49,650 bases of DNA from Chloroflexota bacterium (GTDB lineage: Bacteria > Chloroflexota > Dehalococcoidia > JACQUA01): positions 1 through 49,650 of the forward strand of contig JACQUA010000098.1 of assembly GCA_016210565.1 (NCBI GenBank), given 5' to 3'. The notes under the pieces were generated by a model. The model was not told where the DNA came from and did not search any database. It saw only the letters and a list, made by a program, of their open reading frames with translations. Position 1 is the first letter of the stretch, and each line of letters begins with the position of its first letter. Below are positions 33,042-41,893 of this stretch, piece by piece. Both the position numbers and the translations under genes were made by a program.

Positions 33042-33748
33042 GAGATTTATTTACCTCCTGATTACTAATAGAGTTTTATGTTCGCCCTCATTCCGGGGCG
33101 GGTCGGTTTAGCCTGCGGGAAAGCGGAGAATGGGGCGGGCTGGTAGCCGCAGGTCCTTTAGCCTGCGGGGGTGGCGAAGAATGTAGAGTTCAGATAGGAC
33201 ATGCATGATTTGGGTCAGTCTCAATCAAGCCGCTTCTCTAATCCGAATCCTGGACGGCACGGTTGCCGGGTCGGGGCTCCCTGATAGCGCCGGGGAGGAC
33301 AAATGCTGGCTGCTCGGGGTGGTTTCCCCTGCACTATCTCCGGTTCAAGACAAGAAGCATGTCAAGACGAAGAAGCGCCTTGTCAAGAAAACAAGGCATG
33401 TTATTTTAGCACGGCGAGAAAGGGGTGTCAAAAACGAATGCAAACTGTTATCTGTGGTTGAAAAGTGAACTTATGGGCGTCCTCTCCGGTAAAAAGTCCA
33501 TGTTTTGCCGTTGTTACCACGATGCACTATTTATTGTGTCATTTTGTCCTAATACAAACGCAATAGCATATGCCGCATCGCCCACTAGTGAGAAAGGGGC
33601 ACGTTTTCACACCAAGCGCACAGAGACACAAAGGACACGAAACAGTAAAATACGGTGTCCTGGTCTTGAGCGAGTCCGCAAGGCAGGTTTTCTTTGTGCC
33701 CTTTGAGCCTTTGTGTGAGACTATTCGTCATTATTTAGTGCGCTTGTA
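33042..33748. other. Gene-free stretch of 700 bp
   Basis: No gene supported. 33110-33175 repeats TTTAGCCTGCGGG twice. 33340-33400 holds close direct repeats of the word CTTGTCAAGA/ATGTCAAGACGAAG. 33604-33725 is an inverted pair of AGACACAAAGGACACGAAA and CTTTGTGCCCTTTGAGCCTT types, also seen at 4740-4762. The promoter of the gene at 33041 should lie here, but no convincing -35/-10 was found. Confidence 0.6.
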
Positions 33749-34096
33749 TTAGTTCGCCAAAGGCGGTATGGCCAGCATCCGCCTGGCTTCCGCCGGGCCC
33801 ACTACTTCGTATCCCAGTTCCCGGGCGATGCGCGCGGCCCTGGCCACTAGCTGGGCGTTGCTCTCCGCAAGCTGTCCCTTCTTGTAGTAGAGGTTGTCTT
33901 CAAAACCCACGCGCAGATGACCCCCGAAAAGGATGGCATGCGTGGTGGCTGGCAGCTCATCGTTGGCCATGCCGAGGACGGTGAACATGGAATCGGGCGG
34001 CAACGCCTCCACCAACGTGAGGAGGAGTTTGGGGGAATAGGGCATGTAGCTGCGGTTGATGCGGTGCATCCCTTGCAGGATCGGAATACTCGGCAT
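33749..34096 (-). pseudogene. BKACE (beta-keto acid cleavage enzyme) C-terminal remnant
   Basis: 115 residues that match only the C-terminal third of the DUF849/BKACE family (about 270-310 residues), which cleaves beta-keto acids with acetyl-CoA: LLTLVEALPPDSMFTVLG, ILFGGHLRVGFEDNLYYKKG, LVARAARIARELGYEVVGP, AEARRMLAI. The barrel start with its metal and catalytic residues is missing. Upstream of the ATG an in-frame stop follows within five codons and then a CACGAA/CCTCTCCC repeat field, so the 5' part was lost at a repeat boundary. Probably non-functional. Confidence 0.8.
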
Positions 34097-34258
34097 CAGC
34101 GTGGCAGTTACTCACCTACCCGTTCGTGTTAATTCGTGTCCATTCGTGGTTTCTCGTTAGACCGCTGGCTCAGGTTAGCGCCCATGCCCATCAAGGGAGA
34201 GGAGAGATGAAGCACGCTCTCCTTAGTCCTCTCCCATCGAGGGAGAGGGAAAGGGAAT
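34097..34258. repeat. CACGAA and CCTCTCCC repeats at BKACE/NrpR junction
   Basis: 34122-34154 (GTTCGTGTTAATTCGTGTCC, then ATTCGTGG) belongs to the CACGAA family. 34190-34250 has two AGGGAGAGG/CCTCTCCC palindromes. Confidence 0.8.
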
Positions 34259-35260
34259 TCACTTCGCCAGGTCCCGGAAGGGGACCAGCTTGTCGTACTC
34301 TATCGTCCCGCTCATGGCGGTGTTATCGCAGGGAAAGCCGGCCTCCGCCGCCGCAGCCACCGGGTTCAGGCCGCCCAGGAGGACCACTCCCACCTTGTTC
34401 AGCGCCACGGGCAGTTCGCACAGCTCTTCGCTGGTATTGCCCATCACGATCATGCCCTTAATCCCGGCGGCGCGGAGGCTATCGATCACCCCCCGGGCGG
34501 TATCCCGGCATACCGCGGGTATCTCACGGAAATTGGCCAGGATCTTGCCGTTTCCGGTGGCGGCGGCCTGGCCGACGCTGGTCATCCGGCCGCGAATGTA
34601 TATTTCCGAGGGGTCCAGGGAAGAACCATCGTAGCTGATTATCTCGATAAAGCGGAAGGGGACCGAGTTCTTGAGCTGGAGGATGCCGCCGAACCTGGAG
34701 TCCATGGGGACGCCGGCTTTCAGCAACGCGCCGTTGATAGTGATGCTGCAGACCGTAGCAAAGCCAACCCTGCCTTCCGGGACCATGACGCCCCCGATTC
34801 TTTCCCCGGCCCGGGCCACGGTCACGAGGTCGCTGACGCAGAGGCCCTCCGAAAAGGTGGTCTTCATTGACTGAAGGGCGTCTTTGAAAGCGTTCTCGGG
34901 GAAGAAGGTGGTATTGATGATCACCTGACCTGTCTTCTTAACCGGGTCAAAGCTGGTGAGGAAAGCCAGGCGTTCAATCCTGGATATGACAAAGCCCACC
35001 TTGTCCTGGACCAGGGCGTTCTTCAACTCCTCCCGGCCCATGTCGGTGAGCATCCTGCCATCCCGGCCCAGGAGCCGGGTGAGGCCGCGCTCGTCCATGA
35101 TCTTCAGGTGGTACCTGACCGCCCTTTCGGTAAGGTATACACCTTCGTTTTCCAGGGCGCGGCCGATCACCCTGGCGCCCAGGGGCTCCGGTGCGTCTTT
35201 CAGTACCTTCAGGATGGCGATGGCTTTGCGCTCGACATCCGGGTTAGCAAAGCCGGGCAT
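34259..35260 (-). CDS. nrpR: NrpR-type nitrogen repressor (DUF128)
   Basis: About 333 residues. An N-terminal winged helix (residues 5-75: ERKAIAILKVLKDAPEPLGA, ERAVRYHLKIMDERGL) is followed by an NrpR regulatory domain (VGFVISRIERLAF, GGVMVPEGRVGFATVCSITI, RFIEIISYDGSSLDPSEIYI). In methanogens NrpR binds nitrogen-gene operators until 2-oxoglutarate releases it. Start set at ATG 35260 (MPGFANPD). The frame is open to 35446, but those codons are a dispersed repeat with duplicated words, not protein. Only one DUF128 domain is present. It lies next to the glutamate-synthase-like gene, a fitting target. Confidence 0.85.
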   Translation of the reverse strand: MPGFANPDVERKAIAILKVLKDAPEPLGARVIGRALENEGVYLTERAVRYHLKIMDERGLTRLLGRDGRMLTDMGREELKNALVQDKVGFVISRIERLAFLTSFDPVKKTGQVIINTTFFPENAFKDALQSMKTTFSEGLCVSDLVTVARAGERIGGVMVPEGRVGFATVCSITINGALLKAGVPMDSRFGGILQLKNSVPFRFIEIISYDGSSLDPSEIYIRGRMTSVGQAAATGNGKILANFREIPAVCRDTARGVIDSLRAAGIKGMIVMGNTSEELCELPVALNKVGVVLLGGLNPVAAAAEAGFPCDNTAMSGTIEYDKLVPFRDLAK

Positions 35261-35289
35261 GTTATTGAGCTCTGGTGGGGAACTGCTGG

Positions 35290-35455
35290 GATCCCCGAAA
35301 AGATTCTTCGCTTCGCTCAGAATGACAGGTTGGTTGGCTGCTACCATGACAGGTTGGTTGGCTGCTACCCTGACAGGTCGGTTGGCTGTCACCCGCCGAA
35401 GCCCTGAGCAGAGCGAAGGGGAAGTCGAAGGGTCTTTGCGTGACATCCTGGCTTC
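35290..35455. repeat. SER-type repeat with an internal 24-bp duplication
   Basis: TTCGCTTCGCTCAGAATGAC then three near-copies of a unit with GACAGGTTGGTTGGCTGCTA, ending GCAGAGCGAAGGGGAAGTC. Lies between the glutamate-synthase-like gene and NrpR. Confidence 0.8.
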
Positions 35456-35470
35456 TTCTGGAATTGGCCA

Positions 35471-37084
35471 CTAGAACTCGAGTATCCTCTCAAAGGCGTT
35501 CTCGTCGATGTCCCAAACGGGACGGACACCTGTTATTTTAGACGCATGTTCGGTCAAAGCGCAAACGTCGTTCCGGTCGAGTAGGTCCAGCTTCCATTTG
35601 CGGCAGCCGGCCATTAGTTGCTTCAGTCCGGTCCCGATGCGGTCGACGAAGTAGGTGTAGATTCCCACGGCGCCCCACGGCACCTCGGATCCGAGCTTGT
35701 GGCCGTTGTGCCCGTTGCTGCGGGACAGTTCGGTGGTGGAAACAAAGAATTTCTCCGGACTGGTCCCGTACAACTGGCCGAATTTGCCGGGCAGGGCGTT
35801 GCGGGCCGCCAGCTCCACAAAGTAGTCCGCTTTCATGGCGGCGGTGATTGGCGCCCGGGCCATGGCGATGGTCTTGATATAGGGGCCATGCCCATCGCCC
35901 AGATTGCTCATGGCGATGGCCTTCAGTATTTGGGTCTCGTTGACGAAGCCTCCGGCGAAGGCGATATCCGGGATATGTTTGCCCCGTTTCTTCAGGATTT
36001 CGATGCCTTTCATGACCTGGGCATAGAGGTAAAGGGTCGGGGTGGAACACTCCTGCATCATAGGTACCGGGCTCATGCCGGTGCCGCCGCCGCCGCCATC
36101 GAAGGTCAAGAGGTCGATCTTCGCTTGGGAAGCGCACTTGAGAGTGAAAGCCACGGCCTCGACGTTGTAGGCGCCGGTCTTGAGGAAGACCTTCCTGGCG
36201 CCCTGGGAGCGCAGCCAGGCAATGTCCTCGACAAAGCTTTTCTCCTGGGGCATGCCGACGCGGCTGTGCCGCTCGAAGCTATTGAAGACGCCTCCTTTGA
36301 AGGCCCCCTGGACGGCCTTGTCTTCCGGATCGGGGAGAACGATGTAGCCCCGGTTCTTCAACATCAGGGCGCGGTCCAGGTCGAAAATGCGGACTTCGCC
36401 GCCGATGGCCTTGGCGCCCTGCCCCCATTTCCGTTCGATGATGTTGACGCCGAGGCTCTTGAGGGCATAGACATCGACGCCGGCCCGCTGGTCTTCGACG
36501 TTGGTCTGGATGACGATATCGCCGTGTTTCCCATCCCACGTTTTCCGGTAGGTGTCCACGCGGAACTTGAGGTCCTTGGAGTAGATGACCTTCCCCTGGG
36601 AATCGAACTTGGCGTCGGGGTCCATGCCGCACACGTTCTCGCCGACGGTCATGATGGTGCCGGACAGCGAGGTGCCCATGCCGAGGGCCGGCCAGTTGTT
36701 CTTGGCGACGGCGGTCGAGCCGAGCCCGGCGACGATGACCGGCACTTTCAAGGGGACGCCGCCGGCGGTGGTGGAGATGTCGACATTGGGAAAGATGGCT
36801 TTATCGGAGTCGGCTTCGATGCCTTTGGCGCCCCGGACCTCCACGTTGATCTGGAAATGGGACCAGTCCAGATAGTAGTCTTTGTTGGAAGCCTGGGTGC
36901 TCTTGCCGAACTCTTCGGGGTTGGGGTAGAGGACTTCTCTGCCGCGGAAGGCAGACTTACCGATCTCGCAGAGGAACGTGCACTCCCTCACGCAGATGGG
37001 ACACATACCACTCACAGGGGAGATGTCTCGCGACCGGGTCACGGTCCCCGTGGTGGAGCGGGAATTTTCGTGGATGCCGGACAT
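35471..37084 (-). CDS. Glutamate-synthase-like FMN enzyme (archaeal GltB type)
   Basis: 537 residues. The barrel matches the FMN/glutamate-synthase domain: SDKAIFPNVDIST, PVIVAGLGSTAVAKNNWPAL, LTFDGGGGGTGMSPVPMM, IAFAGGFVNETQILKAIAM. The N-terminus carries CPICVRECTFLC (C28, C31, C35, C39), which looks like an added Fe-S site. No glutaminase or NADPH-reductase domain is present, so partners would be separate, as in archaea and some anaerobes. AGGAGG precedes the ATG. The NrpR gene downstream suggests nitrogen control. Whether it makes glutamate is inferred from family only. Confidence 0.85.
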   Translation of the reverse strand: MSGIHENSRSTTGTVTRSRDISPVSGMCPICVRECTFLCEIGKSAFRGREVLYPNPEEFGKSTQASNKDYYLDWSHFQINVEVRGAKGIEADSDKAIFPNVDISTTAGGVPLKVPVIVAGLGSTAVAKNNWPALGMGTSLSGTIMTVGENVCGMDPDAKFDSQGKVIYSKDLKFRVDTYRKTWDGKHGDIVIQTNVEDQRAGVDVYALKSLGVNIIERKWGQGAKAIGGEVRIFDLDRALMLKNRGYIVLPDPEDKAVQGAFKGGVFNSFERHSRVGMPQEKSFVEDIAWLRSQGARKVFLKTGAYNVEAVAFTLKCASQAKIDLLTFDGGGGGTGMSPVPMMQECSTPTLYLYAQVMKGIEILKKRGKHIPDIAFAGGFVNETQILKAIAMSNLGDGHGPYIKTIAMARAPITAAMKADYFVELAARNALPGKFGQLYGTSPEKFFVSTTELSRSNGHNGHKLGSEVPWGAVGIYTYFVDRIGTGLKQLMAGCRKWKLDLLDRNDVCALTEHASKITGVRPVWDIDENAFERILEF

Positions 37085-37671
37085 TTGGACCTCCTGAAAT
37101 ATTAAGTTGTAAGATGCACCTGGGGGTGCGACAACGGTAACCAGTTGCCGTTTGTCGGACGCATTTTAACAGACTGCCACGCCTGTTTGTCAAGTAGGTG
37201 TCAGGTGGTGGTGTAGTCGCTCCGCTTTGCGGAGCGGGGGTGGCGAAGTTCGTAGCGGTGGGCGAAGCGAGCAGACATACCATTCCCTGCCGGGCAACCG
37301 TCCATCGATAAGACGTGCGACGCGGCATCCCTCCGGACTGCGAGCGCAACCCACCACAACCAGAAATCCGAAATTCCAGGCGCCAAGTGCCAAACAATCA
37401 CCCATCCCGACCAGTCGGGACAATCAAGGATGAAATTGTCATTCTGAGCGAAGACGAGTCCCGATGCTATCGGGACGAGTCGGAGTCGAAGAATCCTTCG
37501 CTTCGCTCAGGGCTCCGGCTCAGGGTGACATTTTCATCCTTCATGGCGCCCGCTGCACTCGGGCAAGGGTGATTGATTCGTCATTCGCCCCCGATCAAGT
37601 CGGGGGTCGTCATTCGTCATTTCATTTGGTGGGTTCGCGCCCCGATGCGACATCGGGGCGCTTAACCCACC
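37085..37671. repeat. Upstream region of the gltB-like gene with three repeat families
   Basis: 37085-37200 is the only unique part and would hold the promoter: a GCACCTGGGGGTGC palindrome is at 37112-37125, but no GGAA-N6-TTCC NrpR-type operator is seen. 37252-37357 is a 106-bp GGTGGGT-bounded element (plus), and 37626-37675 a 50-bp minus copy that runs into the next gene's stop codon. 37437-37535 is an SER-type repeat; 37571-37620 has CATTCGTCATT words. Confidence 0.8.
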
Positions 37672-38598
37672 CTACCTTTGCTCAGCTTCCACCACCTCAG
37701 CATAACCCCCGAGTATGACGCTGTCGCTTCCCGGCACGCCCGCCGCTGGATAGACCAGGAGCACGGAAATGTTGTCGCCGCTGACAAAGGTGGAGACTTC
37801 ACGTTGGCCTATCTTCTGCCGGGATACCCGGTTGCAGCGCTTCGTGACGTTGGCAGCGAAGCCTTCGATGTCATTGATTGCGTGAGACAGCAGCAATTCC
37901 TCCAGCGTCTCTTCATCGTTCGTTCTTATTGAAGAGATCCCATCGCTGGCGATAATGAAGAAGTCGCCCTCTGCCATTCCGACATGCGCCGGTTCAAGAG
38001 CATCATGGGACGACCCGAAGAACCGGGCGGGGCCTTCGATCCGGCTGATCCTTTTGTGGACTACATTTCCCTGGAACAGATACGTGTCTCCGGCGACGAA
38101 AGCCAGAGCCAGGTCCCCGTTCCGGGGAAAATGGACCAGGCTGAGCGCGGCGCATTCGCCCCCCCCGGCGCCCGCGTTCAGTTCGTCTATTATCGTTTCG
38201 AGGTCATCGACCGGGCGTGTTTTGAGGCAAAGGTCCAGTTTCTCAAAGATGTCCCGCGAAAAGATGGACGCGCCCGGGGCATCAGCTATGGCAAAGACAT
38301 TATGGGCGGGATTTACATAGAGGCAATCGCTGTTGTAGATACGATTGTCGCCCCCGGAGAGGACAGTGGCGAAAACGTTACCTGCTCCCGGATGCGTGGC
38401 GCCGCAGAAGCCCCGGCCCACCACCACCGGCCAGGTGACCCTGCCTTCGTACCGGCGGATGATTTCCCGCCTTTCCTGGTACTGTTTTCTCAAATAGTCC
38501 GGAGCATCCTGAATGAACGGACCGAGAAGCTCAGGATGCTTTTCAAAAAAACCCGGCTCAAAAACGGGATAGTAATGAGTTTCGAAGGAATTGGCCAT
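37672..38598 (-). CDS. PPM/PP2C-like phosphatase-fold protein
   Basis: About 308 residues. Elements of the PPM fold in order: NVFAIADAPGAS (place of the DGHGG metal loop), GGGECAALSLVHF (TAA motif), LALAFVAGDTYLFQ (GDSR motif), GDFFIIASDGISS (D-x-SDG metal motif) and SGDNISVLLV (DN). Several metal ligands are changed (DAPGA for DGHGG), so activity is uncertain. ATG start 38598; the frame further upstream is a dispersed element. The stop codon TAG is supplied by the CCCACCCTAC end of a GGTGGGT element. No kinase is adjacent. Confidence 0.7.
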   Translation of the reverse strand: MANSFETHYYPVFEPGFFEKHPELLGPFIQDAPDYLRKQYQERREIIRRYEGRVTWPVVVGRGFCGATHPGAGNVFATVLSGGDNRIYNSDCLYVNPAHNVFAIADAPGASIFSRDIFEKLDLCLKTRPVDDLETIIDELNAGAGGGECAALSLVHFPRNGDLALAFVAGDTYLFQGNVVHKRISRIEGPARFFGSSHDALEPAHVGMAEGDFFIIASDGISSIRTNDEETLEELLLSHAINDIEGFAANVTKRCNRVSRQKIGQREVSTFVSGDNISVLLVYPAAGVPGSDSVILGGYAEVVEAEQR

Positions 38599-38601
38599 TT
38601 T

Positions 38602-38943
38602 GTAGGGTGGGTGGAGCGAGCGAAGCACGCCGTACCCCGTTGTTCAGGCGTTCATTAAAACACAGACGCGGCATGGCATCCCTCCGGGTCGCGAGCGAAC
38701 CCACCACCTGAAATGACGAATGACGATCCCCGACTTGATCGGGGACGAACGGCGAATTAATGTTGAAAACTCGAATTTCCGAAAGTGCGCCTCCATCACC
38801 TGCCCATTCGTCATTTGAAATTCGACATTAATTGGGCATTCGTCATTCGGACTTCGTCATTGGTCATTCGCGTGGTGGGTTTCGCGCCCGGACCGGCGAT
38901 GGAGTTCAAATAGGGGTCGTGCCGGGCGCTTCACCCTCCCCAC
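38602..38943. repeat. GGTGGGT-bounded element pair (106 bp + 72 bp)
   Basis: Plus copy 38602-38707 (106 bp, GTAGGGTGGGT to ACCCACCAC) and minus copy 38872-38943 (72 bp, GTGGTGGGT to ACCCTCCCCAC). The spacer 38711-38870 consists of CATTCGTCATT-type words in both orientations. Confidence 0.85.
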
Positions 38944-39001
38944 GCCACGGCTACGCCACGGCTGACAGGCCGGCAGAAAAGCAAAATCTGCCGGCAAGCG
39001 T

Positions 39002-40825
39002 TTAGCGCTTCTTGTTGCCAGGCATCGGTTTGGGCTGAGGGCTCTGCTTGCTATCTTTTGAGTCTCCCCGTTTGTCGCCGGTTTGAGATCCCTGGTTCCC
39101 CGATTGTGAGCCTCCCTGCCCCGACGGCCCTTTGCCATCCTCCCGGGTCTCTCGCCTTTCGCCGGGGGGAGGACTGGGCCCGGGCTTTGCCCCTGTGTCT
39201 TTGGTGGCCCTCTCGGTCTCCCGCCTTTCGCCCGGCGTAGGGCTGGCGCCCGGCTTGTTATCGGCGTCCCTGGTTTCCCTTTCAGCCTGTCTTGTTGGCT
39301 GGGGAGTACTCCTCCCTGTGCCTGGGGTACCTTGCTGCGGCGGAGGGGAGGCTTGCGGCGTTGGTCTTCTCGCCGGGGATGGAGCGGGAGACGGAGTGCC
39401 GCCCGCAGACCTGCGCTCGTCTTTGTCTCTTTCTCTTTTATCATCGTCATCTTCTTTTTCGCCGCTTTTAGCGGGCTCCGGAGTCACGGTTCGGACCGGC
39501 GGACGCAGCGTGGGGGATGGCGTTGGAGAGGGCGACGGGGTGGTCCGCGATGGAGTGGGCGTGGTCGGCCGAGCGGTAGGCTGCGGCGCCGGCGTTGCGG
39601 TCCGAGTGCCCGGCGCAGGCGATGACGCCGGAGCTGGCGGCCTCGGAGTAGCTGTACCCCGTCCCCTCTCCTCAGCCGGACTGCCCATCACCCCCAGGGA
39701 AACGCCCTCGACGGTCACCTCTTTCCCGAGAGTGGGCACCGGCACGTTCTGCGGCCTGGTTATGGCGAGGCCGCCGACATACCAGGTGGCTCCGTCGGGA
39801 CTGGTCCCGCCGAAGATGCCTCTGAGTTTGAATTCATTGCCAGGTCTACTTTCGGTCTCGATCTTGCCGATAAAGACCTGGCCGTTGCGGACTACCCCTT
39901 CCAGCTTGATGCCGCGGTTAAGGGAAGCAGCCGCGTTGGGCGGGGCGCTCACATTCGGAATGAGCACGCCGCTTATGTTCCAGGTCGTCCCGCTGATGCT
40001 GACCACGGTGCCTTCGAGTTTGAAGTGGGTCTCCTCCAGCTTTTTATCGGATACCGAAGGGGACTTGCTCAGGAAAGAGCTGTTGCCGGAGGTGATCTCT
40101 GCCACGAGATTGCCTCTCCGGGAAGTGTCCACCGCTTGCTGCAGGACGGACCGGGCCGGCGCTGGCGCGGCTTCCATGGCCTCGCCCAGTTTCACCTGCT
40201 GGTCCTGAGTAGATTTGGACAGCTTGCTGAGCAGCGGCGCGGCGGCTTCGGGTTTGACCTGGCCTATTTCCTTCAGAACACTATCTATTTCACTGGCGGC
40301 GCTTTCCACCGTGGCGGCGCTGGGCGTCCGTCCCCGCCGGGTCTGCGTAACGATCTCATCTGCCCGGCGCTCTGCCAGTTTGAGATGGACCTCGGCGCGG
40401 CTTTCCGGGCTTGAAGTGAGGGAAAGCTCGATGGTCTCCACCGCCCTCTTCAATGGATACAGGGTCTCATCGGGAAGGCTTCTGTTGTAGGCATAGACCG
40501 TGGTGCCGCCCAGGGCAAAGATGGGCACCAGTCCTATCGCCACCAGCGAGAATCTGACCCTGCGGAGCAAAGGTAAGGGCCGCAGCCAATCGAAGATCCC
40601 CCGTTTCGGACGGCGTTCGCCGGTCTCGGAGAGCAGCCGGTTGCGCAACCGGAGCTTGAACTCGGGGGAGGGAGTGGCTTCGACCGGGTTTATGCTTGCG
40701 GTTATTTGAAGGAGAGGCTCGAGTTCGTCTTTGAGGTAGGGGTATCGCGTGAGGCAGTCATGAACGGTGGCTCTGCCCGATTGGACCTCGTCGATGCAGT
40801 TGAGAATGATTTCGTTCCTGGTCAT
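39002..40825 (-). CDS. Membrane anti-sigma-like protein with DUF5667 and Pro/Thr-rich tail
   Basis: 607 residues. Residues 1-70 resemble a cytoplasmic sigma-binding segment. One helix follows at about 90-112 (RFSLVAIGLVPIFALGGTTV), then a DUF5667-type region (LPDETLYPLKRAVE, SRAEVHLKLAERRADEI, 117-220) and a DUF5666-like beta region (LEGTVVSISGTTWNISGV, 275-395) outside. From about 395 to the end it is a Pro/Thr/Arg-rich disordered tail with a duplicated segment around GERRETERATKDTG and GERRETREDGKG. Its ATG overlaps the sigma gene stop by 4 bp (ATGA), so the two are coupled. Confidence 0.82.
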   Translation of the reverse strand: MTRNEIILNCIDEVQSGRATVHDCLTRYPYLKDELEPLLQITASINPVEATPSPEFKLRLRNRLLSETGERRPKRGIFDWLRPLPLLRRVRFSLVAIGLVPIFALGGTTVYAYNRSLPDETLYPLKRAVETIELSLTSSPESRAEVHLKLAERRADEIVTQTRRGRTPSAATVESAASEIDSVLKEIGQVKPEAAAPLLSKLSKSTQDQQVKLGEAMEAAPAPARSVLQQAVDTSRRGNLVAEITSGNSSFLSKSPSVSDKKLEETHFKLEGTVVSISGTTWNISGVLIPNVSAPPNAAASLNRGIKLEGVVRNGQVFIGKIETESRPGNEFKLRGIFGGTSPDGATWYVGGLAITRPQNVPVPTLGKEVTVEGVSLGVMGSPAEERGRGTATPRPPAPASSPAPGTRTATPAPQPTARPTTPTPSRTTPSPSPTPSPTLRPPVRTVTPEPAKSGEKEDDDDKRERDKDERRSAGGTPSPAPSPARRPTPQASPPPQQGTPGTGRSTPQPTRQAERETRDADNKPGASPTPGERRETERATKDTGAKPGPSPPPGERRETREDGKGPSGQGGSQSGNQGSQTGDKRGDSKDSKQSPQPKPMPGNKKR

Positions 40826-41436
40826 TTCCGGCCCCCCCGCACCGCTTTCAGGATGTCCTTCAACTCATTCAGTGCCCGGAACAAAGTGACCCGTATCGCA
40901 CCCTCGGTCTTGTTCATCGTCCGCGCTATTTCGGTGTAGCTGAAGCCGTCAATATACCGCATCATCACCACCCTCTGCTTATCTTCCTTTAACCGCATGA
41001 TGGCTTCTCTGACGGCGATGCTTTCCAGTCTCTCTTCCGCGATCACCTCCGGATTGGTGTCGGGATTATTCTTGATGGCTATTCCTTCTTCAAGGGGAAC
41101 GAACCTCTTGTTGGCCCGATACCGGTCTACGATAAGGTTTCGGGCAATGGCGATCAGCCAGGCGACGAAGGGGGCGCCGGTCTTCCTGTAGCTGCCGATG
41201 GCTTCCCATGCCTTGATGAAGGTCTCCTGAGTGATATCTTCAGCTTCCCCCTGGTTGCCGACCTTGTAATAGACGTGCTTATACACGCGGTCGATATATC
41301 TGTCGTAGAGACTTGCGAACGCCGCTCTATCGTGTTCGACCGCTTGCTGGATAAGGTAATCATCATAATCTTGCGATTGCACCGGCAAGGACAGTTCCAG
41401 CGACGAGCTCAGGGGTAACTCAAGTATGCCGTACAT
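40822..41436 (-). CDS. ECF-type RNA polymerase sigma factor
   Basis: About 204 residues. Region 2: FASLYDRYIDRVYKHVYYKV, then DITQETFIKAWEAIGSYR. Region 4: VVMMRYIDGFSYTEIARTM, NKTEGAIRVTLFRALNEL. Directs polymerase to a small regulon in response to a signal sensed by the membrane protein encoded by the overlapping next gene. ATG 41436 preferred; a TTG at 41451 is also in frame and neither has a clear ribosome site. Usual autoregulation cannot be checked because the upstream DNA is repeat-rich. Confidence 0.93.
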   Translation of the reverse strand: MYGILELPLSSSLELSLPVQSQDYDDYLIQQAVEHDRAAFASLYDRYIDRVYKHVYYKVGNQGEAEDITQETFIKAWEAIGSYRKTGAPFVAWLIAIARNLIVDRYRANKRFVPLEEGIAIKNNPDTNPEVIAEERLESIAVREAIMRLKEDKQRVVMMRYIDGFSYTEIARTMNKTEGAIRVTLFRALNELKDILKAVRGGRK

Positions 41437-41715
41437 AAAAGTTTTTTGCAAGTCCTATGATGCGCGCCGGGAAGAATGAAGAATGACGAAATCCGAACGA
41501 CGAATCAATGTCGAATGACGAACGGCCAGTAGTTTGGAGGTTGGAACTTGGAGCTTGGAGCTTGGCTCTTGCCACTTGCTGGGCGTGGCTCACCCGCAGC
41601 GGAGCCTCCGGGGATTCCCTTTCGGCCCCGCCGCGGGTGTCTCCACGTGTTTAGTACTACACCGGTACCGGTGTTAACGGCGAGTTTCGTGAGGTACAGA
41701 ACGTCCGCGGGTATC
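41437..41715. repeat. Repeat-bearing gap upstream of the sigma gene
   Basis: 41465-41525 has GAATGACGAAATCCGAACG- and AATGTCGAATGACGAAC-type words. 41535-41580 repeats GGAGCTTGGAGCTTGG and similar. No gene seen. 41640-41700 includes an inverted CACCGGTACCGGTG palindrome. Confidence 0.65.
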
Positions 41716-41853
41716 CTACAAGTAGGGGCTGATGCGGTCGAAGTATTCTGCACGCTCTCGCTCTCTAAGGCGCCTGTTGTGGGAATATGAGATTCCCGCA
41801 ACTACGGCCGCGACCAGTGCGGCCAGGGTGATGGCGCCAGCCAGTCTTTGCAT
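41716..41853 (-). CDS. Very small membrane protein (45 aa)
   Basis: 45 residues from ATG 41853: one hydrophobic helix (AGAITLAALVAAVVAGISY) followed by a highly charged tail (NRRLRERERAEYF). No clear ribosome site before this ATG. A longer form from ATG 41934 has a good GGAGG but overlaps the 36-aa gene upstream in another frame, which argues against it. Paired with that gene, 40 bp downstream on the same strand. No family recognised. Confidence 0.5.
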   Translation of the reverse strand: MQRLAGAITLAALVAAVVAGISYSHNRRLRERERAEYFDRISPYL

Positions 41854-41893
41854 AACACGGCGCGCCAATGTCGTTTCAAGCGCGGCGGGAAGG

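Noticed and set aside
31086-33068. 660-codon open frame on the plus strand opposite the second OYE-like gene
   Set aside because: It is the complement of a well-supported enzyme, and its translation has no recognisable domain. GC-rich third positions keep the frame open.
33205-33468. Small plus-strand reading frame in the 33-kb gap
   Set aside because: No ribosome site and no domain, and its codons are composed of local direct repeats.
35261-35446. 62-residue N-terminal extension of NrpR
   Set aside because: Those codons are a dispersed repeat with internal duplication; the winged helix begins right after 35260.
35618-37105. 495-codon open frame opposite the glutamate-synthase-like gene
   Set aside because: Shadow of a clear FMN enzyme; no ribosome site or domain.
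37085-37200. NrpR operator upstream of the glutamate-synthase-like gene
   Set aside because: No GGAA-N6-TTCC or close variant was found, so none is claimed.
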